A model generated the notes under the pieces. The model was not told where the DNA came from. It ran no database searches and worked only from the letters and a program-made list of their open reading frames with translations. From Oscheius dolichura (lineage: Eukaryota; Nematoda; Chromadorea; Rhabditida; Rhabditidae), in NCBI GenBank assembly GCA_932521035.1, contig OW051493.1, positions 2,728,001-2,792,000 of the forward strand: a stretch of DNA of 64,000 nucleotides. The letters run 5' to 3'. Both the position numbers and the translations under genes were made by a program. Below, piece after piece: positions 1-10,031 of the stretch (its first letter is position 1; each line of letters starts with the position of its first letter).

Positions 1-1022
1 AGTGTTAAATCAAATAGCCCTCTGTATCACAAACCCCTAGTGTCATTTTTTTGGGGTAGCCCTTCTTTTTTTTTAAAGAAAAAGTGTTATTTTTGAATAA
101 AATTTGTTCTTTTTAACAATAAAAAAGACAATAAGTCAGGGGTTTCTTAAAAGACACTGACGCCCAACAGACCTAGTATACTACTCATTCCACACCCACG
201 GGTGCTCTCTCAAAGCGATGGGGAGGCGGCGGGGCGGCAGAGGAGCGGGCAGACGACAGCAGACGACAGAACGATGACATCGAAAAAAAACTGCTAAATC
301 AAATAAGCCAACGTCTAGAATAACAAATTGTTTCGTCGATCGAGTCGACTCTTGCGGCGGCTCGGCTTCCAGCAGCAGTCTCCCTCCGAGCAACGGGCGA
401 CGATGGAACGAGCAGCAAACGACCAACGCGGCGCCGGTCATCTTCTTCCGTGTCCCTATAAAAGAGTCGCGTTACTGGCCTAAAACTGATAAACTAACCG
501 AACGAGAGTCCTGTCCGGGATAGTAGAACAGCTGCTTCGCCTTCTTCTTCTTCTTCTTCTCCAAAAGGGCTGGCCGCTTCCTCGGACTCTTGCCGTCCTC
601 CTCCTCCTCCGCTGTCCTCTCTCTCTTTATAGACCTTGGGCTAGTCTTCCTCAAATGGGGTGCTCATCTCCCATTTGAGGTAAGTTGCAGGGGGTGGGGG
701 GTCGGCTCGGAGGTCCGGAGATCCGCCCATCAGGAACAGGGCCCATTCGGATCATCAGCTTGCCGGTTCCTCGCCTTTGCTCGGGGACCCAAAGCAACTT
801 TTTAAAAAACGGACTGTAAAACAGCCGTGTGAGAGAAAGGGAAAGAATTTAAAAAAGCGAAGCGACGGCATCAACGAGATTTGCAGCCGTCTCGACAGGT
901 TCAGATGTCATGACATGTCTGACCTCGGCTCTGTTGACTGTAATACCGTTGAAATTCAAATTGAGAAGAGCGGGGAAGTTGAAAACCTCGATCCCGTACC
1001 CGAACCTCCCTTACTCTTCCAG
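1..1022. other. unassigned 5' region with TATA-like box
   Basis: No exon could be assigned here. A TATAAAAG box on the + strand lies at 457-464, followed by pyrimidine-rich TTC/TCC runs (540-605) and a strong donor-like GAG|gtaagt at about 678-684. The M13 peptidase exons begin at 1023, so part of its upstream coding sequence should lie here. I searched for the zinc-binding HExxH exon and found no clear match. Confidence 0.5.
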
Positions 1023-1653
1023 GCCGACAGTTCGACGCTCTCGGCAACCTACGCAGTTGGTGGGAGGGGACGACTTCGAAGAATTTCAATAAAAGGGCAC
1101 AATGCTTGATTGACCAATATGGAAATGTTACTGTAGGTCCTCTGCTCGCTCTTTAGATCCTTTTCCCAGTCGCCTGACGTGAATGTGAACATCAACGGGA
1201 AGCTGACGCTCGGGGAGAACATCGCGGACATCGGCGGAGTGAAGGAAGCCTTCCGGGCGTACAAGAGGTACCTCTCCAAGCACGGAGAGGAGAAACGGAT
1301 ACCCGGCTTCGAGCAGTTCGACAACCATCAGATGTTCTTCATCGGCTATGCTCAGGTAAGCGAGGAGGAGGATGGCCAATATCTCGCGGACTAGAACTGG
1401 TGTGGGACGATGACTTCCGAATTCGAAGTGCGGATCCTCTTGACGGATTTCCATCCTCCCGGGATGTATAGGTCTGTTATCCCCAAGAATACAACCCACT
1501 TTTCTGCTTTTTATATAAAAAGCTCCTATGTAACGGAACTTTTTCAATTTTAGAGTAAATGTCGGCCTGGCCGATCAACCAGAATTCGCGGAGGCTTTCA
1601 ATTGTCCGGCCTCGTCGGCAATGAACCCAGCATCCCGCTGCGGTGTCTGGTAG
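1023..1653 (+). CDS. M13 (neprilysin-type) zinc metallopeptidase, C-terminal exons only
   Basis: M13 peptidases are secreted or type II membrane zinc endopeptidases that cut small peptides. Four exons join in frame: 1023-1132, 1170-1355, 1395-1471 and 1554-1653, with introns of 37, 39 and 82 nt. The product begins at GRQFDALGNLRSWW, which in this family directly follows the HExxH helix. It then has GENIADIGG, holding the third zinc ligand Glu and the ExxxD motif, then the MFFIGYAQ segment, and ends in FNCPASSAMNP and a terminal C-G-V-W before TAG. That terminal Cys-x-x-Trp is typical of M13 proteins. The exon with HExxH was not found upstream, so the gene is either continued by an unrecognised exon or 5'-truncated. 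Family assignment is firm; function is uncertain. Confidence 0.9.
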
Positions 1654-1701
1654 CGGGTGTACTCCCGGTTCTGATAACCGTCTACGGGTTTTTGTTCTTT
1701 A

Positions 1702-1707
1702 AATAAA
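1702..1707 (+). terminator. poly(A) signal AATAAA
   Basis: AATAAA about 50 nt after the M13 peptidase stop codon, followed by a T-rich stretch, the usual position for 3' end formation. Confidence 0.6.
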
Positions 1708-4700
1708 TCCATTTTTTTTCTATTAATTATGTGTACGCGTATGTTATTAATGACAGCCAATTGCCCCAGTGTCCGTGGACAAGGCCTGACAGGGGAGTGA
1801 CCGCATCGGCTTGTGTCTCCCTTCCCAGCGCCGGTAGCCACTGTTACTTCCTCGGCGTGCTTCTTTTCCGGTCATAAATCACTGCCGGGGATATCTTTGC
1901 TTTTCGGGTCCATAAACAATTGACCCGATCAGTGACGTCGAACCGGGAAAGCGAGAGACGGAGTTTCCCTAACGATTCGAAGGGTTTGTCAGGTCACTTG
2001 GGACTTGAACCGGTTAGCGCTGAGGCGTATCTGACAAGTCACCCTTTATCTCTTTCTCTCTATCTGCAAGACCTATCTTTGCTCATTAGTGTTTGATTAT
2101 TAATATTTGACTCACTTTCTACAGTATTGAGGGTCAGATCAGCCTTGAGAATACGGTGGCCACCTTGACTTCCTTCGGAACGGGGTCTGCTGAGGGGTGC
2201 CTCTTTATTTTTTGCAAACAGCCCGTGACTAAAAGAAGAAAAGGACAGCTGTCGAATACAGTACACGGATTACATTAGAAGTGGTCAAAAACCGATGGGA
2301 AACTGGCATTTGAAAGCCAAAAGTCAGGCGATTGCTGAAGCCATCGGTCTCCCTGGCTCTAGCGGGACTGCCGCCCACGGCCGACTGTTTCGGCCAGCTA
2401 TTAAACCACTTCGGATGGATTTTTCTTCATATTCCAAGGGATGTAAGTTATTTCTAATAATCTTACTTGTTAGGGTGATAAGTAAAAAATTCTCTATTTC
2501 CTGAAACCTGGCGAAGTCCTGGCCCTTGACTGTCCCTTTGCAATGCCTCCCGACCTGCAATGCCCCCCGACCCATCTGTCTCGAGGAAATCGCGACAATT
2601 TTTGAAAACTAGTTCAAGCCATGATTTTCGATTTCGGGAATTCGAAACGTCACAAATTTTTCTCCCTACAGTTACCCGTTGTTATTATTTGTTGTCTGAC
2701 TTCTCCATAAGCCTGTAAATTATCAAAATGATGGCCAATTTGCTCCAGAAACTTGGAAAAACACTTGAATACGTGCTTTTCGAGGCCTGGTATATAGTGG
2801 CATTTGCTTCTTCTCTTCTTCTACTCTTCCTCTAGCCGTGTTTTTCACGCTGGACGTCATTTAAATCGTCCAGTCCGACTTCATTAAAGCATAAAGAACA
2901 AATCGCGGCTTGTTCGAATCAGCCGGCCGGGCTGCATGTGCATCTATTACCCCGTCTGCCCTTCCTCCTCCTCCCTCTCCCTTTTTCTTTAAACCCTAGT
3001 CCTTCTCTTCTAAACAAGACTAAAGATCTCCGTGGCTTTGTGTACGGGGCAGATGCCAGCCGTCGACCACGAGGGCTAAAGCTCAAGGTTTTCTGGTGGC
3101 CCGAGAAACAAAGCCCCTCGGGGAGGATGGCCTTGGGGCTGTGTGCTGTGTACAACAATCTTAACCCAATCTCGACACGATACAGTTTTCCCCCGCCTGT
3201 CAATCAGCCATCCTTTATATTATCTTCTTCTGCTTCTTCCCTTTCGCGGGGGTCATGCTTATCTTTACTGGAATACTTGATCCTCCCTGGCGCATGTCCT
3301 CCTCGTCCTCCCTGCTGGCCGTGTCCCTCCCTTTAATTCGCCCCTCCTTCTCTCTTAATTAGTTCCAGTCTAATAAGTGAAAGTGTGAAATGTTCTGTTC
3401 TTAAAAATCCTGATGTTTTGCGCCGTGGCAGTGCCAAGTATGAACACGTTTCCCTCGCTTCGAAACTGAAAGCCGACGACTTGGCAGAAGCCAGTCTCGA
3501 CGACTGCTACCCGTTCCCTTTTTTATGTGTATTTATTCGGGAGTTCCCCATCCTCCAAGGGGTTATCTCTCCTGACCTAGGGCTTCCACTGGGTGAGGTC
3601 GAGCCAACTCCGGAGCCCCGGAAAAACGTTGAGAATTCCACCCTGACCACGGCCAGTTCCTCTACTGTTCATAACAGTAGACCGTTTCATTTCTCTTTTA
3701 TCTGTTCAGCTCATAGGTAAGCAGCTGGAACATGTAGAAAATACAGTCAACCCATACCTGGCCGACGTAGTTACCAGCCAGCTAACGAGACCAGTAGTCC
3801 AGAGATCAATTGTAATTCATGTGAGCCCTGCCAGCTTACTCCATCCATTACGCTCGAAGGTGTTGCCATTGCCACCCCCTCGCGCTGATATCATCTCCCC
3901 CTCTCGGAGACTGTCATGTTCTCTGTCCAGCCGGCTATTCCCAAGGTCAACAACAAGAGAAAGGCCAATATAAGGAAGGGTATTAAAAAGGACTGGCATA
4001 ACCCAGATCTTTTTTTTCTCTTTCTGGTTATCTGATGTTCCTCGGGGCTAAAGCATTTGACTCCAGTAAAATATGGGCCATTCTCTTTGTAACCAAGAAG
4101 AGTGTCTCTTCTGAATCCAACGCCATGCTCCTCATTGGCCCCATACCGTGTAGAACCACTGGAATCCTCTGGCCACCCCCTGGCAACCAGCTTGGCTCGG
4201 TAAGCCGTCGGACTGCATCCGTACACTCCGAGCAGATCGTTTCGTACTGTTGAAAATAACTACAAAACTGTGACAGATTGTATTTGTGTCCTGTTGAGAA
4301 CTGATCAGTTCGGAGAGCGTAGACTACCGGTGTTGAGCCGAGGAGGACACAATATGCCGTCCTCTTTTGTGAGTTCCTTCGCGTTACACGTGCTGGAAAC
4401 TATCTACAAAAAGAATTTTGTAGAGCTCTTGATTCTTTTCTTCCATTTTAATGACTCCATTGAGGCATTTCAAGCCGCCATCCTGGAAAACGGTGTCCTC
4501 CCGCTCGTTTGTCTGCCAAATAGATTGCCACCTTTCCCTTTCTTTTACACAGCATCCATCCTTGCTACTTGTTTATTTCTTACCTATTGTTTTCCATGGT
4601 TAATTGACCTTTCTCTCTGCTTTTCTCGAAAATATCAGTTTGTTCTGTAAAATGAGCTATTTACGTCATCATAACAGTCCGGGGGATGTCTATTTGCCGA

Positions 4701-5420
4701 AGTCTTCATCTCTCCTGAAAAGAGCCAGTTCGAGACCAAATCAGTTATCAAATACGGTTGGAGATATTGGAGAAAGCAAGGCCAAATACTCCCGGTTGAA
4801 TATTTACCCGAGACTGGGAACAACATGCTCACCAGTGTCCACCCCCTTTGTTATCCTCCAGTTTTGTTTTCGAGAGTAGCCACCGCCCGGTCCTGAACTT
4901 TCTTAGTCAACAGTTCTCAAAAATCATTGACCATATCCTATGCTGGCTGAATGGCCAGCCTACGGTCGGAATGGGCCGTGTACTTATGGTATTAGGGACT
5001 TTGAACTGCCCTAGGGTCGCACTAAAGCTAAGGTTTATAAGGCATCCTGTCCCGTGTGTTCATATCCCCTTACTTTTGGCTGTTCATCCTCCCTGGATAC
5101 ATTCCCACAAATCTCCGTGTTCTGTCCGCCAAAATGGCTTCTCAAACACTTTTTGTAATTCTCTCCACCTGATATTTCTACTCCAAGCTATCTCTCCCCA
5201 TCTCAACTGCCCTCTCAACACTCTAACTACCTCGCCTTCTTCTCCTCAAATCCCAAATTTCAGAAGGGGGAGAAGATCCCAATGGGGGAGAAGATGAGCT
5301 CCTCCTCGTTGTCGTCCACGACGTAAGTGTATTCCCCTCCCCAATTGACCATCATTGTCCATTACTGTTTGTTGTTGTCCCCCCGGGGGCAATTGCCCCC
5401 TTCCGTTGTTCTCGTCTCCC
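1708..5420. other. long stretch without a recognised gene
   Basis: Several ORFs of 60-150 codons occur on both strands but none has recognisable family motifs, ATG-anchored signal peptides or paired splice sites. The best candidate, an ORF at 3891-4226 on the minus strand, is listed separately. The base composition is mixed, with pyrimidine-rich runs such as 2950-3020 and 3210-3340. Confidence 0.5.
3891..4226 (-). CDS. possible exon encoding a membrane-spanning segment
   Basis: The open frame has no ATG (the first usable codon is GTG), so if real it is an internal or last exon. It encodes a charged N-terminal half, then a basic stretch (RKRKKRSG) directly followed by about 22 hydrophobic residues rich in Leu, then a short polar tail with an N-glycosylation sequon (NMT) and a stop. 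That order fits a membrane anchor with the positive-inside side first. An acceptor-like attttcaacag lies upstream on the same strand near 4255. No family was recognised, and chance cannot be excluded. Confidence 0.25.
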   Translation of the reverse strand: MYGCSPTAYRAKLVARGWPEDSSGSTRYGANEEHGVGFRRDTLLGYKENGPYFTGVKCFSPEEHQITRKRKKRSGLCQSFLIPFLILAFLLLLTLGIAGWTENMTVSERGR

Positions 5421-5428
5421 TATAAAAG
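5421..5428 (+). promoter_or_regulatory. TATA-like box
   Basis: TATAAAAG 62 nt upstream of the ATG at 5490, which supports that ATG as the start of the PGAP2-like gene. An alternative upstream coding exon ending at 5322 (ATGs near 5281-5293, donor gtaagt) could also splice in frame to 5489. Confidence 0.45.
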
Positions 5429-5489
5429 CAGAGTTCAACCGGCGGACCTCTTTGTTTCTTCTCCCGTCTCTCCATAGTCATCTTCCAGA

Positions 5490-6630
5490 ATGCTGACCCC
5501 TCCGCTAGTGGATCACAACGTCGAGAAGATGCTCAAAAGTCAGTTTCTCCTCACCTCCCCACATTCCCCCTTCAGTGAGGACGATAGTCTCGATGGGTGC
5601 CCTCCTCCCCGGCCTGGGTTGCTATTTCTGCATAGCCTACACCTACCTCTTCCAATTCGAGCGGGTCATGAATTTTACCCAAAGTGACCAGTGTCCAACC
5701 GTGCACAGGTATCTCATCTCCTTCTAGAGCCGGGCATACGGCTATTTCAGTATCCTCCCTCCGGTGTCCTACAGTATCGGCGTCTGGGAGCCGCAGAAGT
5801 TCTTCTGGCTGTTGATTATGTTCCTCCATATGCCTCCTAGGATATTCTTCTTGACTGTAGTGGCCATTTTAAGCAGAAAATGACGACATTTATAGCTGTA
5901 TCGGCGGATGTTCCTGAACTCCGCTCCGAAGTCCGTCTGCTACCAGTGTACCGTCTGGTTTTACATGAAGACTTTGTGGCTTGAGCCAGCGGGGCTGGTT
6001 CTTGTCTCCGTCGTGGATATCCATTCCCACTTCTGTATTTTACCCTTTTTATGGTTAAATATACAACTTCTAGATATCCATGCATTTGGATACGCCGTTT
6101 GGATCATCTTCTTCAATTTTAACATGCTCTTCAACATCATCCTCCAGTGCAACGCCGGGCTGAATGACAAGAGCGCGCTGGTAGGGATATATCTAGGGTG
6201 GCCCTCCTCCCCCACCCGTACAGTCTTGGGAGGATTGGGGATACAATATTTGGAGAGAAAAAAACCTGCCGAGACTGTGCAGGTGCAGGTCCTCTATCCT
6301 GCCGCCTCCCGCCTCCTGCCCTCCTCAAACGACCAAAATATTCAGATGGCTTTCACCTGGAAGATCAAGTTGTTCATGTTCGTCACGGGCTGTGCCCTGT
6401 CGGTCTCCACGGCCGTCTCCTACCCCCTCTTCATGACCTACTGCTCCCCGATGGCCTATGTCGCCTTCTCGGTGGCCGAGTACATCATGGTCGGCTACAA
6501 TTCCTTCTTCTACTGTCTCTCCTTCTGGGAATTCCCCAAGACTCGGGTGACCGTCGGCATTCGAACTGGCCCCCATCCCAGGAAAATCACCACGATTACC
6601 TGTGTAGAAGCCGCCAAAATTCCCCTCTGA
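5490..6630 (+). CDS. PGAP2/FRAG1-like multipass membrane protein
   Basis: PGAP2-family proteins are Golgi/ER membrane proteins involved in GPI-anchor lipid remodelling or related sorting. Six exons (5490-5538, 5576-5690, 5730-5856, 5896-6034, 6074-6180, 6346-6630) sum to 822 nt, or 273 aa, close to the family length of about 250. The frame shows a hydrophobic N-terminal span, then LPPVSYSIGVWEPQKFFW with LHMPPR (matching the family LPSVSxxI...PQ..W...LH..PR block), a Tyr-Arg-Arg loop, and further hydrophobic helices, ending in ...YCLSFWEFP. The junction 5690/5730 is not certain. A 21-nt intron (donor 5718, CAG|gtatct) also keeps frame, but the 39-nt intron chosen fits its neighbours better. 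Which family subgroup it belongs to cannot be told from sequence alone. Confidence 0.85.
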
Positions 6631-7084
6631 TCTCCCCCCTGTGACTGGTTAAATTGACTTTCTACTTTTTTGACTTTTTCTGTACATATGATTTTGATTA
6701 CGAGTAAGACAACTCAGAGACAAATGAATTATTTTTCTCCGGTTACAGAAATAAGGTTACTGTAGGTAAAGTAGTATACTACTGCCTGTTACAGTAGTCG
6801 TAAGTATGGAAGCACAAATGTATTCAATTCTGTCCACTGCGGACGAATGACCAAGCATGGAGAGCATTGCTGTTACAAAAGTCACGAAGCTCATCCCCAA
6901 GTGGCCGAAAGCATCTTGTGGTGGATTACAATATTTTATGAATGCCTATAAATATTTGACGGAGTAGGCTCTTTACCTCCAAAATTAAAGTTCGTCGCCT
7001 ACCAGAGACAGGTAAGTGAAGGTGGAAGATGGAAGGCCATAAGGGGAGACGCCTTTGGAGATCGTTTCTTCTTTTAAGATGTTG
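6631..7084. other. no feature seen
   Basis: AT-rich sequence between the PGAP2-like stop and the foldback repeat. No ORF, motif or repeat was recognised. Confidence 0.5.
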
Positions 7085-7930
7085 ACGGGCCTTCAGAGGC
7101 TGTTCGTATTGGTGTCTTCTCCCTTCAGATGTTTAGATCTTCGTCTCTTTCCATCCTACTCGCCATCCTCCCCATCTGCTCAAAACACAACTCTTGCCAG
7201 CGCGGCCTGCTCGTTCACTGTAGTCACACTGGCAGACATACAGTTCTACGCGACAGTTTTACGTGTTAACTAAACCAAACTGTCTGGTAAACTGGGGAAG
7301 ACCTTTCTGTCTGGAGGTTTGATTGATAGCGTGGTGGTACCTTTGGAACAGGGGGGACTCCCATTGTGGACACAGTTCTCCTTCTGAAAGAGGAGGACTG
7401 GCAGACAGGAGGAGACCGTAGGGACGGCGGCCTCAATGGAGACGGAGAAGTAATTCTAGCCGGGGAATAAGGGGGGTAAGGGAACTATCATTCTTAACTT
7501 GCTTTTGGAAGGTTTACAATCGGAAGGCCCTTTATTTCCCTGGAGAAACCGCAACACCTGTTCTTGGACACCCATGGTCTTTATTTGCCAGAAATCGGCC
7601 TTCTTCCAGTCTGCTGCTGCAGTCCTCCTCTTCCTGAAGGATAAGTGCTCTCGGGATTTCTCCTTTTCCAAAGGCGCCTTCCAGACTGGAAGGGTTTCCC
7701 CCATTTACCAGACAGTTTGGTTTAGTTAACACGTAAAACTGCTACGTAGAACTGTATGTCTGCCCGTGTGACTACAATGAACAAGCAGGCCGCGCTGGCA
7801 GGGACTGTGTTTTGAGCCACTAGAGAGAAGGTGGCTAGCAGAATGGGAGAAGGAGGCTGTGCCATCTGTGCATTTGAAGGGAGGACAAGGATACGAAGAA
7901 TTTTCTAGGGCAGATTGCCCATTTCTCCAG
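7085..7930. repeat. large imperfect inverted repeat (foldback element)
   Basis: The left arm (about 7085-7425) and right arm (about 7590-7930) are diverged reverse complements. Shared blocks include GCGCGGCCTGCT, CATACAGTTCTACG, GTGTTAACTAAACCAAACTG and an AGAGGAGGACTG block near the centre. About 170 bp separates the arms. No transposase ORF is visible, so this is either a non-autonomous foldback/MITE-like element or two head-to-head copies of one repeat. A third copy lies at about 8570-8830. Confidence 0.8.
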
Positions 7931-8569
7931 GCGAATAACATGTAAATGAGTGAGGAAAATAATGCCCAAAAGGCTGTCCTCCGGGACATGACAGAAGCGA
8001 CACGGTAGCCTCCTCCTACACAATTGCTCCCTCGTGCTCGTTTCACTATACTGTTGTTTGTTTTCCCACAAAAACCCCCAGTATGGAAATCTTCCCCGCC
8101 ATCTTGCCCTTTCGGCTTGCAAGTTTTCTACACCTGGTGGAATTTGAACGGCGTTCTTCCCAAGTGCAACCGGCACCCATAGCCACCACCAATTTGTGGG
8201 TCACCCCGTTCGCAACAGAAATAATTCACGACTTTTGAAACAATTGATATGACCTTGTTTACGACTTTCGGTAGAGGGCATTGGCCCCCGGTGAAAAAAT
8301 CAGAACTTTGGTCGAGGTAAGCGGGTCTGGAAGGAGGCGGCGGCCGGGAGCTCCTTCGTGAAACAGACCTTCGAGAACAATCCAGGAACGGTTCCTTCAA
8401 GAAAAAGCAAAGCCTTTTGTTTATAAAGTGGCGTAAGCTACGAGTAACAGCTCAATTTGCCCTGGAATAGAACGGTACCCCTGAAATGTCCTCCTCGTCC
8501 TGTATGGGAGCCTCCGGCGGCCGCGAGCCGTCCTCCACCTAGAAGAAAACGCATTCCGGAGCTGGTTTT

Positions 8570-8830
8570 CCCCTCTCAAGAACTATTTCTCAGTATCAAC
8601 CAATCTCTCAGACTGAAAGGGCTTCCCCTACTTTCCCAGACAAATGTTGCCTTTAGTTGAAACGTGAAACTATCACGTAAAACTGTATGTCTGGCCGTGT
8701 GGCTACAGTGAAGCAGGCCGCGCAGGTAAGGACTGTGTTTTGAGCCAATGGAGAGGATACCTAAATAAATGAGATGAGATGAAGATCTGCGAATTTCAGG
8801 AGAAGGCATGGATACAAGCTATCGCCGGGG
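8570..8830 (+). repeat. third copy of the 7.1-7.9 kb repeat family
   Basis: This copy has the same orientation as the right arm of the foldback. Shared blocks in the same order are CAGACTGAAAGGG-like, ACGTAAAACTGTATGTCTG, GTGTGGCTACAGTGAA, CAGGCCGCGC and GGACTGTGTTTTGAGCCA. About 25% divergence is visible by eye. It has no partner arm, so it is a single, non-inverted copy. Confidence 0.75.
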
Positions 8831-9480
8831 GCAGTCGGTATCTTGGAGAAGGAGGAGGAGGACAGCCCCTTGAGTCTCATCATTTCCTTTACTGCAAGTC
8901 CCTCCAACACCTCGAACGATGTCTCCCCTTCTCGTTGCCGGTCGACAGACCCCCCTCGAGGCCATAAATCTTCCTGGGCTGTATCCTTTTCGACTTTTTT
9001 CTCGGCCGCGAACACCGGAGCTGTGTGTGACAATTTCAGTCCGTGACCGACTGCCGGTGTTCGCCCCACATATCGGTGGTGTTCTTCGGCTGTACCCATT
9101 TTGGAAAAGGGCAAGCTCTCTAGGAGAGAAAAAAATAGGATAACGAGGCCGGGCTTCTCCTTTCTGGTAGAGAAAAGAAGAGGGCACTTCACCGGATCCC
9201 GACACGAATGGGCTGAGGGTCCCCTCTCAACACAGGTCACAAACTGTCCTCGTCCATCCAAGTTCCGGCTTCTTTCGTTGCACGCGATTTTTTCTTTCGG
9301 GACCCGACATAAACAAGTGACGTCTTTGTCGAATTTCAGGACGAAATTACACAAAATGTGGTGTTAGGGCTGTCGACCTTCTCTCCCCGACGGTCAGCTG
9401 CACGTGATAGGCTCGCTGCCAATGGATGCCTGTCGCGGAGAAAGAATGACAACCATCCGTGGATACATCGATATTTCATA
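8831..9480. other. no gene recognised
   Basis: A 197-codon minus-strand open frame (8761-9354) covers this stretch. It lacks an ATG, overlaps the repeat copy and has no recognisable motifs, so it is not called as a gene. Confidence 0.4.
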
Positions 9481-9485
9481 TATGG

Positions 9486-9491
9486 TTTATT
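9486..9491 (-). terminator. poly(A) signal AATAAA (minus strand)
   Basis: TTTATT on the + strand reads AATAAA on the minus strand, about 55 nt after the stop codon of the gene ending at 9546. Confidence 0.6.
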
Positions 9492-9545
9492 AGAAAGACC
9501 AATCCGGTTATGGTAATTCAGTTGTGGTGGAGGAGAGGGCCGTCC

Positions 9546-10031
9546 TCAGTACTGCTTCTTCATGAGATAGTTGGGGAAGAGGCTGGCCAGACGGAGCAGC
9601 GTCATCCTCCTCGTGTTGGCCACCTCCTTGTCGGTCATGGTCAGCCGCTGCAGCCGGAGCGAGTGGAGGGCAATCTGGGTGAATTCGGGCATCTTGAAGT
9701 ACAGCAGATGGAGATAGTCCCTGGCCCCGTCGGCCAGCTCCTCTTCGTATTCGAAGCTCGGCTCCAGTTGTTCCCAATTGGCGGGGAAGAGCTCCCAGAC
9801 GAGGCGCTCGGCCAGGCGACGGTGTGCCAACATCTGCCTGAGGTTGGGGGTGCCGGTGTGGAACTTGACGAAAGCGACTGCCAGCTGGTTCAGCTTCCTC
9901 ACGTCGGCCAGTACCAGCTCCGGCGGCTCGCAGCTGTCCTCGTCGTCCTCGTATGTGAAGCTGTATTCCGAGTCGGTGCGCGCACTCTCCTCAGGGAATT
10001 CCAAGTAGTAAACGGGGTTAGTAGTAGCCAT
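9546..10031 (-). CDS. uncharacterised single-exon protein, 161 aa
   Basis: The frame starts at ATG 10031 and has strongly gene-like codon use for this window (GC-rich third positions) and a poly(A) signal 55 nt after its stop. The product has an acidic patch early on (YEDDEDSCEPPE), then alternating Leu-rich amphipathic stretches such as RKLNQLAVAFVKF, RLAERLVWELF and LHSLRLQRL, suggesting an all-helical soluble fold. There is no signal peptide and no transmembrane segment. A long plus-strand frame over the same bases (9459-10067) is its antisense shadow. No family was recognised. The lack of introns is unusual here and could mean a retrogene. Confidence 0.65.
   Translation of the reverse strand: MATTNPVYYLEFPEESARTDSEYSFTYEDDEDSCEPPELVLADVRKLNQLAVAFVKFHTGTPNLRQMLAHRRLAERLVWELFPANWEQLEPSFEYEEELADGARDYLHLLYFKMPEFTQIALHSLRLQRLTMTDKEVANTRRMTLLRLASLFPNYLMKKQY

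Noticed and set aside
910-935. HDMSD reading as a degenerate zinc-binding HExxH of the M13 peptidase
   Set aside because: The second His is missing, the flanking conserved residues are absent and splice phase to the next exon is not satisfied.
1980-2010. GGTTCAAGTCC-like T-arm on the minus strand, possible tRNA
   Set aside because: The T stem does not pair and no acceptor, D or anticodon arms could be built. No tRNA gene was recognised anywhere in the window.
5718-5729. A 21-nt intron in the PGAP2-like gene
   Set aside because: It keeps frame but would be about half the length of the next-smallest secure introns here. A 39-nt alternative with another donor also keeps frame and was preferred.
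7726-8809. Shared peptide (KHSP..RGLL..HCSHT.RHTVLR) in two repeat copies, as if a conserved protein
   Set aside because: The similarity follows from DNA identity of the repeat family. The first copy is in another frame with stops, so coding is not supported.
8761-9354. 197-codon minus-strand frame
   Set aside because: No ATG, overlaps a repeat copy, no conserved motif.
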